Both the position numbers and the translations under genes were made by a program. Positions 55,280-64,000 of a DNA stretch of 64,000 nt are shown piece by piece. The stretch is from the NCBI RefSeq assembly GCF_040412425.1, contig NC_089742.1, forward strand, positions 72,835,271 through 72,899,270, in the 5' to 3' direction. The notes beneath the pieces are model-generated. The model worked only from the letters and a program-made list of their open reading frames with translations, searched no databases and was not told the origin of the DNA. How positions within the stretch are numbered: position 1 is the first letter of the stretch; each line of letters opens with the position of its first letter. The stretch comes from Macrobrachium rosenbergii. Lineage: Eukaryota > Arthropoda > Malacostraca > Decapoda > Palaemonidae.

Positions 55280-56255
55280 CCCTGTAGTGATATAAAACAA
55301 GTTATTAGAAGCTAGTTAGTATTACTGTAATTGTTTTTAAATGAGGGACACTTCTGTAGTTCCTCATATATTTCCACATTACAGGTTAACTTGATTACAA
55401 GTGTGTAGTTGTTATACATTTAATTAAATATCTATGTTAACTTAAGCCCTCTAAGGTTTAGGTTAATTTTCATACTTGTATATGGCTATATTACTTTTAC
55501 ACTGTTAGTCCTTTTGCAATGACTACTGAAATTTTTAATTCTAATTGTCCTGCCATTCAGACTAACTGCTATGAACTACAGGCTAATCCAGATTATTATA
55601 GATCACTCCTAAATGTACAGTATAGGCCATATAAAAACAGAAGCTTACTAATATGTAACCTTATAGTTAGTCTACTATTTTTTGTCTAACCCAGGTTGTT
55701 GTTTATATCTAATCCTAGGCTATTTGGTCTACTATATAAAACAGTAACTCACTAATGTGTAACCTTATAGCCAAGCTATAACTTCCTTTAATCTAGGCTA
55801 CTGCCTATTCCAGATTATTTAATTCACACTTAAGGGTATGGATTACATAAAACACAATTACCTTAGTATGTAGCCTTTAGGCTAGGTTACCATCTCATCC
55901 AGCACAGATTACTATTTCATCTAGTCCTAGGTTACATGGTCTAGGCTAACGACTTAGTCCAAAAATAGGATGTTTCGTAAAAAGTTATCACTTAACATAC
56001 GGTACTGCCTAGTCCTGGATTATTTAGATCATACTTAAGTGCACAGACTTATATAAAAGGAAAAAATTATACTAGTATGTAGCCATTGTTAGGCTATCGA
56101 TTTATTTTGCCCAGATATTGTTATTATCTGATCCTAGGGTCCTTGGTCTAAGCTAGGCCACTTAAGGATACGTAACCCTAGGTCATAGGCTACAGACAAC
56201 ATCCACTGTTAATCTAGGCTAAATTATTCTCACCTACTACCTAGATTATTAGTTA
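55280..56255. other. non-coding, TAGGCTA-rich stretch
   Basis: No exon or repeat end is visible. Words such as AACCTTATAG and CTAGGCTA recur irregularly (about 55660, 55759, 55788), suggesting a decayed duplicated segment of period roughly 90-180 bp. Confidence 0.35.
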
Positions 56256-56257
56256 GT

Positions 56258-57920
56258 TAGTTATAAATAATTTGTTTAACCAGACCTCTGAACTCTTTTA
56301 GGGTTCTTCTCGGGCTGGGAGCTACCTAGATTATTGTAGACATCATATAATCTCAAAGGATTTTCTACATTAATGATAAGGTGTGGAACATTTCTTTAAG
56401 TTAAAACATTTAATTAGAATTTAAAAAAATTTTCGCTTTGCAAAACTAGCAATCAACAAGCCGGGTTCCAGCTTTCACACACAAATTATCAATTTCAAAA
56501 GTTGAAAACTAAAACTTTTAACTGGAACTTAATATTAAGCACTTATCTTGCTATTCTTGATGTTTCTATGATCCTCGATAATGAAATCTGAGAAAAAAGT
56601 TGAATTTATTCAGGCGCTGGTAAAAATGTAAACCGTTCACTACGGACCAACAGAGTAATGGCTTCTTAGTCTTTAACGGCCCGGTTGTAAACAAGAGGGC
56701 TGACACACATGCGCAATAGTCACTTCTCTTTCTTGCAGGTTCCCTGACATTGGAAAAACAGGGTTCAGCTTTGCTGAAGATAAGGGAAAGTGCCCTCTTA
56801 TCTTTGAGTTCACTATATACTCCATCATGTTTTATAATGTTAATCATTAGAAAACAATACCTGGCCAAAAAGACCAACTAGAAGAGAATTCTTTGATACT
56901 AGTTTGGTCACCATGGAGCAAAACTCTGTCTGAAGACCACGGAAGGTAACTATATTTTGTTCCGCTGAGGATTGCCGTTTAAACAAGTGATTACGCTGAG
57001 TGTTTATAAAAAAATACATTAATGGTCATAAAGAATACTAGTTAAGGCTGTGGTAAACACAGACATGCTACCTACTTACCAAACTGTGTCATTTGCGAGA
57101 GAAAAAGGAGTTAAATTTTTTTTCAGTGTATTTACACAGTACAGTAATCAGGTTGCTTTTAGCAGGAAAAGGGGATCAGGAATCAATTGTGAATGTGAAA
57201 GATCTCTGTTAAAATACAAGAGACCATCTGTTGATGGTCCAAATCATAATTACTAAGGTATTAGGATACAGAAACCTACCACTACAAACAACTCTATCTA
57301 AAAGAGATAAATCTTTGGCAGAAGCAGACGTTCACAGTGGAGAACAGTATTCTAAGAAAGGAAGCACAATGACCTAAAACAGAATGCACTGATTTTATCA
57401 CTATTATAAATATACGAGGCCTTTTATAAAATTTCTAACTTTCTTGTGGCATTTGCAGAAACTTTCATTACATGTTTCTTAAAAGTAAGATGTGAGTCAA
57501 AAGTTACACCTACAATAGTTAAAGCTTCAGACTCATTCAGCAGAGTCTCATCCACCTCATGGGGAGGATGGGGTGGAAAATCTGCACAAGATCTGCTAAT
57601 CAACAGTATTTTCATTTTAATGGAGTTCAGCCTCATACCCCATTGACTACACCATTCATTAATCTGCTCCATGTCACGAATGAGGGTAAGGGCAGCTTCC
57701 TTTCCTGTAAGTTGAGTCTTTACTACACCTACAAGTGTTGCATCATTGTCATACTGAACAATCTTGTTTTCCAGGCCAACAACATATCTCTTGTATACAT
57801 TAAAAATAACAGTGGACCAAGAACATTACCCTGTGGAACTCCAGCAACAACAGGTCTTTGTTTGCTAAAGATCCCATCAACAGCAACTAAATGATAGGGA
57901 GTGAATACTGATCATTGGTC
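56258..57920 (-). mobile_element. 5'-truncated LINE with TAAC-type 3' tail
   Basis: On the minus strand the RT C-terminal part (57900-57424) is followed by a C-terminal region in broken frames. The 3' end GAACCCTAAAAGAGTTCAGA and GGTCTGGTTAAACAAAT leads into TAACTAACTAACTAA at 56258-56272. The same tail occurs alone at 49064-49131. It is 5' truncated at about 57.9 kb. Confidence 0.8.
57424..57830 (-). pseudogene. LINE reverse transcriptase, C-terminal part
   Basis: It includes an ENKIVQYDNDATLVGVVKTQ segment, the YADDxxL motif degraded to YDNDATL (about 57765). Then MEQINEWCSQWGMRLNSIK and EALTIVGVTFDSHLTFKKHV (57550-57470) form the thumb region typical of the Jockey/CR1 superclade. The remainder after 57424 is frameshifted. 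Confidence 0.8.
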
Positions 57921-58101
57921 TGAAGAGGAATACAGTTAACCTATGCTGACTAAAATTTTGTAAATAAAATTAGTAGCAAATAAACTGAAGTTAAGGAGTG
58001 GTTGTATGATTTACTGCCCATGATTGCTATAGTAAAACCAATGCGCTTGCTCCATCCATCTTTAATTAATGGTTGCTCCATCCATCTTTAATTAATGGTT
58101 C

Positions 58102-58980
58102 CTAAGAAAAAAACATGACAGGGTGGCAAACAAGTGTATCTTGGGGCTCCCCACAGACTGATGATTGCAGAGGCTTTCTATGCTGGGGTGTAGGAACCAT
58201 ACTGTCCCTATCACCTGACTCTGGCGACTGAGCTTGTCTGCCACTACATTCCACTGGCCCAAAATTTACCTGGCGGACAGCTCTTCTGAGTGAACCACCA
58301 CCCACCCATGCACATGCATCATTTTACCCTCTGCTTGCGTGTGAGATCTGACTTCTTGAAATTTATCACCACACAAAGGTTAAGATAAAGTTTGAGGAGA
58401 CGATCTCTGTTCCATAGCAACTGTGGCAACAAGCTCACCAGGGCTAGCCAATCATCAAGATACCTCAAACCATACATATGGGCCCAAAGCTGAAACCAGC
58501 TTGAACACTTGTGTGAACACTTGGCAGGGCAGATGAAAGCCCGAACTGAAAGACTGTCCTTTCAAGGGTAAGGCAGAGGTGCTTTCAAGAAGACCAATGG
58601 ATAGGTTTTTTAAAATCTGCATCCTTCAGGTCTACCAAAAGCATGAAGTTGCCCTCTCTGATGGAATATAACACTGAACAAACATTTTCCAACTTGAACA
58701 GGGTCTAGTGAACAAACTGGTTCAATGTTGCCTTATCCAATAAGAACAGAAGGCTGTTACAGCCCAGAGACTGACTGATTATAATTGTACTGCACCCTTC
58801 CGCAGCATTGCATTCACCAACTCCAAATGGTGAGACTGTTCACCGACCTGGGAATGTATGTCTGTAACTGGGCCAGATCGAAAGTGAGGGGTGGCAGATA
58901 CTACAAGGGTGTAAATATTCTTCCCAGAGGACATCCATAACCCAGGACTCCGCTCCATGTTGCTGTCACATTGCCCCATA
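58102..58980 (-). pseudogene. DIRS RT and RNase H, copy E
   Basis: The RT start has VTDIHSQVGEQSHHLELVNA and MLRKGAVQL. YSIREGNFMLLVDLKDADF (about 58675-58620) holds the motif-A Asp and TLERTVFQFGLSSALPSVHT the next block. A GILMIG string at 58450 stands in place of the YLDDWL motif after frame damage. RNase H/linker text in two frames gives SARQVNFGPVECSGRQAQSP and PQHRKPLQSSVCGEPQDTLV, equivalent to the copy B string after SARYIPGRRN. Confidence 0.75.
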
Positions 58981-59099
58981 GCTTAACAGACAGCCCCACA
59001 CCATCAGCACCAAGCAGAGAGGAACACTGTCCCTAGCGTCCCCCTCCCTTCTTCTTGCCCTTAACTCCCTTCTGAGAATGGACAGGGGGCTGAAAGGGA

Positions 59100-60735
59100 T
59101 GCTACTGCACACCTATCGCTATGGGGCAGAAGAAGGCTGGGTTCCTCTACGTGGGGCAGAGGAAGTCTGGGACATTTTATGACTCGACAAGGAAGGGCCA
59201 GCATGACCTGATAGTCAGGGCTGCAGTGCCACACAAAGACCAAGAGGTCTCAGACACTGCCTGGTGAACCAACTTCTCAACCCTAAGCCAGCCCCAATGC
59301 TACCTCTACTTAAGTCTTGAAGGATGAGAGAGGATCCCAGCACAAGGTTGTTCCTGAGAGCCAAAGCCGACTCTGGTCTTAGAAAATGAGAGAGCTAAGA
59401 CGAAACTGTGAGAGAGACAAAAAACTGCAAAAGAGCCAAGACAAAACTGCCTCTCGCCTCTTCAAAACCAGGTCTGACCACAGCTGAATGTCTGGTGGGC
59501 AACAGAGGTAAGAGCCTTATCTCCTAATGCAACAGTCTCCTGAAAGAGGCATCCTCTTTTCGAGTAAAACTACCTGTTGAGGATAAGATCCTGGCTACAG
59601 TAAATGACCAGAGATCAAGCCAAGAGATTGTCTGGAGCATTGACATTGCAGAGGACTCTAGCTCTGCCGCCTCTGTCTGCGAGAGAGAAACTCTCTCCAT
59701 GCAGACAACTGAGCACTAACCTGGGACAGAGATAAGTCAAGTCTGGGTCAACCTGCTTAGTCAGCAATGGACTCTCCAAAGGCAGATAATAATTGCTCTG
59801 GTGAGCCAGAGATGGAGGAAGCAACTTGTTCGACTGACTGGAGTGAAGGGAATATTCTTGTCTAGAGACAAGAAAATTCACCTGGTGCAAAACCATGCTG
59901 GCAAACCTACACCACAGCAGGCTGATCGGGACCGGATTCCTTCTGCAGACCCCAATAGGACTCCAGTTCCTGGTCTTCCCAAGTTCCTCCCTCTGCAGGT
60001 GAGGGACACTCACCAGGACCCCCTGGCGATCTCTCGACCACTTGGGCACATGACCTGCCTGGCCTGAGGACTGATCCAGAAACATGAGCCTCCATTGTGG
60101 AGCTGGTATGGGATCAAGAATGGTCCTGGTCCCAGACTCCAGGCCTGCCTGGCTCCTGGTAAACCCCTAAAGAGGTGGAGAGGACAGGTGAGAGGTCATG
60201 GGCACCCTTGCCCTGCCTGGCAAAAATTGAAACCGTACCAGGTGAGCAAGGCCATGGGCAACCACCAACCCATGGTGATGATGCTCATTGGGTTGGGGAG
60301 AGCAGTCCCAATCACAAGAATGGGGGCAGAGGCTGGGTTGTGGTTGCACTCTTGCATGGTACTCGTGGTACCATTAGCGAGAGCCCCATTAGTCTTCAAT
60401 GCAACAGAGAACTGACCACTGGAAGCTTGACAAGACTTCCTTTAGGGAGACATAGCAGCCTTCTTCCATGTACTATCTTTGGAAGGAGAGGAGGCAACAG
60501 CACTCGATGATGACAACTTCCTTCCTCTCTTCTTTGACTTCTTCTTCCCCAGCACAGCCATGGTCAGCACTGAAGAGAGCAAATGGAGGGGGACTGCCCC
60601 CTAGGTCGAAGAAGACAACTCCTCAGGGCACATCACCAACAAGCCATGGGGAGACACCGAATACATGGGAGTGGTCCAGGAACCAGTGGAGATCGTGACC
60701 GTCGAAATAATAATGGTCATAGTAGAAGAAGTAAC
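59100..60735 (-). pseudogene. DIRS ORF1 region, copy E
   Basis: The text has no single long frame, but its order matches copy G: the 59868-60080 block, 60210-60290 and 60350-60440. The 156-codon frame at 60085-59615 starts MFLDQSSGQAGHVPKWSRD. Its relation to the true Gag frame is uncertain. The plus-strand frames over it are artefacts. Confidence 0.5.
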
Positions 60736-60917
60736 ATATATAGCTTAAGTCCCTGACGTCACGGCAGAATTTCAAAAAACTCGCGGCAATCGCCGATCAG
60801 TAGTCGGGTGAACCACCTGTGCGCCCTCTACCCAGGTACCTGGAACCATTCCAACTATTCCTCAGATCTTCCATGCCCCTAGTCTCTAGAGGGGAGGAGG
60901 GTGGAATTTAATTATGT

Positions 60918-60999
60918 ATAACTACCAGGTAAGTATGTTCAAAAATTTATTTTATTATGAAAATATCATTTTTAAACATCTAACTTACCTGGTAGTTAT
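60918..60999. repeat. 82-bp palindrome at the DIRS-F terminus
   Basis: ATAACTACCAGGTAAGT (60918-60934) and ACTTACCTGGTAGTTAT (60983-60999) are perfect reverse complements of 17 bp. The 48-bp centre is itself nearly self-complementary (TGTTCAAAAAT against ATTTTTAAACA). It could form a hairpin and is a candidate recombinase site at the element end. Confidence 0.9.
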
Positions 61000-61399
61000 A
61001 TATATAGCTGATTGACACCTTTGGTGGAGGGTCAGAGACAGCTAACATCGTTGGAATTATAATTAAAGTTGCAAAACAACTCTAGGTTCCTACCTGATAA
61101 GGAAGCTGACTTCAATGTTTTCCTGCCTCATTATGTCTGCATTCCTTAAGAGATAGCGATCCACCCAGGGGCTGAAAATCTCTAGGGCTGTCAACCGGTG
61201 TATAACCTCTATGTGACTAGACTTCTCTCAATACCCTTGTTCCAGGCGCTACCAAGGAACAGAACGACCACCTGACTAAAAACCCAAATAAACACACAAT
61301 ATCTAAAAACTCTTATCCCAATGATTGCGGAAGACTCGTCAGCATAGCAAACAACCATAAATTCTCAGTCCAAGGTAAGAAAAAGGTTATTGGTTTATG

Positions 61400-62460
61400 G
61401 GATTGTAGGGTATTCCCTCTCCACTACTGAATTAGATGCTATAAGCGGACCCAGTCTTCATAGCAGTCTTGATATAATATTTTGGACTTGTTTTAGATAG
61501 TGAGGAGGCAAATACTGACTGCTTCTCAGAAGATTAGTGTCCAAGATATAGGGACCTGTATTCTGTTAAATGCTACAAGGTTGCTACTGCCCCTGACCTC
61601 GTATCTTCACTTTCAAGTCTTGTGGTCCATCTAACTCATTCCATATGTGCTTCTTTTATCAACTGTCTGATAAAACAAGACAGGCATTCTTCATTTATCT
61701 GCACAGAGGGCTTTTGACTGAGCACTAACAAAGCCCTTCTGAATTTCCTCTTAAGTCCTTTGTCCTATCAGGTGTGCCTTAGAGCTCTTACGAGACATAG
61801 TACTCTCTCTCTCTCTCCTCTTTCCTGTGATGACCATTGAATTCGGAGTCTCAAGCGACAGGTAGGGTTGTGATGGGCGTTCATTTTTGCAAGGAATCCC
61901 TAGTTGCAGTGAGCTGGATGCACTTGCCTTGTGTCTGAAGCCTATATTCTTGCACAGAAGGCACATGTATCTCACTAACTCTTTTCAGCTGTATTCAAAT
62001 TGATGAAAAAAGAGTTTTCATCAGTCCTTTGAGATGCTCTGTGAGGTTGAACCTAATCCCCATGAGGAACCTCAGGACCACATCTAGGTTCCATGCTGGT
62101 GAGTTACTCTATACTCTCTCCTTGGAAGTTCAAAGTCTGACAGTCACAAGTCCTTATTGTTTGCAGGTCAAGTTTCTATGTCACTGCTGCCAGCATGCTC
62201 CTATACCCCTTAATGGTAGGGTAGAAAAAATTAAGCTTCCTCTTAAGGTGCAGGAAGTCCACTATTTGGGTTACAAGTACTGGAAGAGAGGACACATGGT
62301 TGATCTTGCACCATCCTCTAAATACCTCCCACTTGGATTGGTATCATTCTTGGTGGATGACCTCCCCAACGCTCTTGCGATAGCGCCAGCTGCCTCCTTC
62401 GAAAAAACCTCTAGCTCTTGTGAGTCTTTCGATAGTCTGAAGCACTACTTGTAGCGCTGG
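61400..62460 (-). pseudogene. DIRS tyrosine recombinase, copy F
   Basis: The N-terminal core-binding domain reads WYQSKWEVFRGWCKINHVSS (about 62345-62290) and YPTIKGYRSMLAAVT (62220-62170). The GPEVPHGD text near 62060 matches the VLRFLMG block seen in related copies. Downstream SSKAHLIGQRT (61785-61750), VLFYQTVDKRSTYG (61680-61640) and ISWTNLLRSS-like text (61540) follow the order of the catalytic boxes. A GPLIASNSVVE string (61460-61430) ends the protein. Many stops. Confidence 0.72.
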
Positions 62461-62859
62461 GGTTTTGGTGATATCTTTCCAAATGAGGTTTGTTTGAGTA
62501 GATCCTACTCTCTGAGGTAGGCTCCTCGGGATGTCCACCATCCATTCCAGTACCTCTGTGAACCAATCTCTCTTGTCGGCCAGTAAGGGGCCACAAGGGT
62601 CTAGTCCCTCGTTGACACAAATTTTTTTGCAGTACCCTGTGTATTATCTTGAAAGGAAATGCACAAACGTCCGTGGACCAGTCCATCCAGGAAGCAACGG
62701 CGATCTATGTATGTCGCCTGCCGAGGATTTAAATGCGGTAGAGCAGTAAGTTTCCAGCCTCTTCGTTTGCGTGCTGTGGCGAAGATCTATGCCGCGGGCG
62801 TCCCAAAGTCGCCACACATGCTTCTGAACATCTGATGTAGCGTCCATTCTGTTGAGGAC

Positions 62860-63290
62860 ACAGTTTTTCACTTGCTCAGAATGTCCGTCCTCACATTTTC
62901 TCCCTTGGACGGGTTACTCGTGTGTTCTTCTCCTTTGCCCAGAGAAAATTTCTCTTGCTGTCTCATTATGAGACCTGGAGTAGTGCCCCCTTGTTTGCTG
63001 ATGTAGGCTAGCATTATGCATTTGTCGGCGTTGACCTGCACCTCTCTGTTCTCCACTAGGTGTTGAACTCCCGGAGCCAGAAGGATTGCAGTTAGTTCCT
63101 TCTGGTTGATGTGCCACTTCTCCTGTTCTCTGTCCAGGAGGCCAGGACTCTTCCTTCCCTGTTGCTCCCCATCCTGAGTCCGGCCGTGGTGACAACCTGG
63201 AGTCTGGGTTCTCTGATGTAGAGAAAGGCCTTCCCTGTAGACTTGACAGAGTCGTTCCACCACTCTAAGCACGTCATATTGGTTCCGAAA
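62860..63290 (-). pseudogene. DIRS RNase H, copy F
   Basis: GLLDREQEKWHINQKELTAI at about 63145-63085 is the Glu-bearing block (HINxKELxAI). NREVQVNADKCIMLAYISKQ with GGTTPGL (63050-62970) is the SDN-type block with Ala-Asp-Lys in place of Ser-Asp-Asn. Sequence upstream (63290-63180) corresponds to the start of the domain. Residues match DIRS RNase H well. Confidence 0.82.
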
Positions 63291-63299
63291 TGGGGATGC

Positions 63300-64000
63300 A
63301 CTTGGTCTCAGTTCTATTTCCTTGTGTCCAGTTCTGATTTAGATGAAACTGTAGCAGTAGATTCAGCCTTCCCAAGGAGACAAACCTCCTGTGAGAAAGG
63401 GTCCCAGCAGACTCATCCATTCCCTACTTGAGCATGTCTGTCTCTTTAAATCCTGAAGTTTTCTAAGGCTTGTTCCGTCCTTGCCTACAGACAGAAAAGC
63501 CCGAAAAATCTGACTCTGAATCTTCATCCCAAAGATTTTCAGAACCTCTTGGGATAGGATCGGCTGAGATTTCTCTCTGTTGCCCAGCAGAGACTAATTC
63601 CTCCGATAACTGTATCGTGGTCTGAAGATCGGAAGGAGCTGAGGAGCCAGTCGTCTAAGTACAAGGAGAGATTCCTGATGCCTCTGCGTGTGAAGAAAAC
63701 CTGCTACATTGGTCATCAGCGAATCTGTGGAGATTGCTTAGTCCGAAACGAGGCCGAGGAAACTGGAAAACCTTCCCTTGTGGACGAGCCTTAGATATTT
63801 TCTTGAACTCGGTGTAGGGGATGTGAGGAAATCTTCATCCTGGAAGTCAGTGAAACCATCCCGATGGGTGCTGTCTGACTGCTACTAGAACCGATTTTTG
63901 TAGTTTCCGATGTGAACTTTGTTTTCTACTACACTTTGATGGAAGGTGCACTCGTCTAGCACCGGTTTCCAACCTGAGCTTTGGGACAGGAATAACCAAT
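63300..64000 (-). pseudogene. DIRS reverse transcriptase, copy F, runs off the window
   Basis: Near 63800-63700 the minus strand reads EFKKISKARPQGKVFQFPRP and RFGLSNLHRF, the GKVFQF...FGL block. The next 100 bp in shifted frames hold FFTHAEASGI and LYLDDWLLSS-like text with the catalytic pair, then SDLQTTIQLSEE. One-base shifts and stops separate these. The motif-A half is at 63870-63820 (SLTSRMKISS-like) or beyond the end. Confidence 0.72.

Larger units (their letters stand above)
58095..60735 (-). mobile_element. DIRS-like retroelement, copy E (ORF1, RT, RNase H fragment)
   Basis: On the minus strand ORF1-type sequence (60735-59100) leads to RT (58980-58340) and then RNase H (58305-58102), where it stops. 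The ORF1 region aligns with copies A and G, so at least three members of one subfamily are present. The recombinase is absent. The next DIRS copy begins immediately above. Confidence 0.8.
60736..64000 (-). mobile_element. DIRS-like retroelement, copy F (RT, RNase H, recombinase, terminus)
   Basis: From the window end downward on the minus strand are RT (64000-63300), RNase H (63290-62860), recombinase (62460-61400) and a terminal region with a perfect inverted repeat at 60918-60999. The element starts outside the window. The recombinase is the most complete of all copies, although frames are broken. Confidence 0.87.

Noticed and set aside
59801..60698. Plus-strand frames of 76-111 codons around 59.8-60.7 kb
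   Set aside because: The homologous DIRS copies A and G run on the minus strand and do not keep these frames open.

Overview
This window is eukaryotic repeat-rich DNA, most likely from an arthropod and plausibly a decapod crustacean. That placement is an inference from the mix of repeats: many DIRS-like tyrosine-recombinase retroelements, Tigger/pogo DNA transposons with TA-flanked MITEs, a Penelope-like element, and very long TA and GA microsatellites. There are no operons, no bacterial-type genes, no intact tRNA or rRNA genes and no CRISPR array. Almost every long reading frame belongs to a decayed transposable element. The only piece of a host gene I can support is one exon of a USP35/USP38-family deubiquitinase at 31523-31794 on the minus strand.

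Layout. 1-370: two abutting TA-flanked MITEs. 757-3480: RTE-type LINE (endonuclease plus reverse transcriptase). 4195-8844: one GC-rich Ty3/gypsy element with both LTRs and a 5-bp target duplication. 9.4-11.6 kb: Tigger-type terminal fragment, SINE-like head and the 5' end of another LTR element. 11.7-14.2 kb: DIRS copy B. 14.2-17.5 kb: two Tigger elements meeting at one shared TA. 18.6-24.5 kb: DIRS copy A, split by a Tigger (21652-24293) that itself holds two MITEs. 24.5-26.65 kb: a third Tigger. 26.65-29.1 kb: DIRS copy G (ORF1), split by a MITE. 29124-31333: a TTAA-flanked element made of about five 360-390-bp tandem units. 31.5-31.8 kb: USP38-like exon. 32.2-33.2 kb: DIRS copy C. 33.4-35.3 kb: a minus-strand Tigger/jerky-like transposase.

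35.7-37.6 kb: microsatellites and a MITE mosaic. 38.0-38.6 kb: LTR-element leader with PBS and a Gag-like ORF. 40.9-42.3 kb: Penelope-like element (RT plus GIY-YIG). 42.35-43.0 kb: second copy of the TTAA element. 43.6-44.2 kb: SINE followed by a MITE. 44.2-45.1 kb: LINE RT fragment. 45829-50572: a complete hAT element with matching TIRs and an 8-bp target duplication. 50.75-55.3 kb: DIRS copy D. 56.26-57.9 kb: 5'-truncated LINE with a TAAC-type tail. 58.1-60.7 kb: DIRS copy E. 60.7-64 kb: DIRS copy F, which runs off the window end.

The transposases and polymerases carry stops, frameshifts, deletions or lost catalytic residues, so this is a fossil landscape rather than a set of cooperating genes. 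Its value lies in the nesting order, the several exact target-site duplications, and the isolated host exon in what is probably a very large intron.
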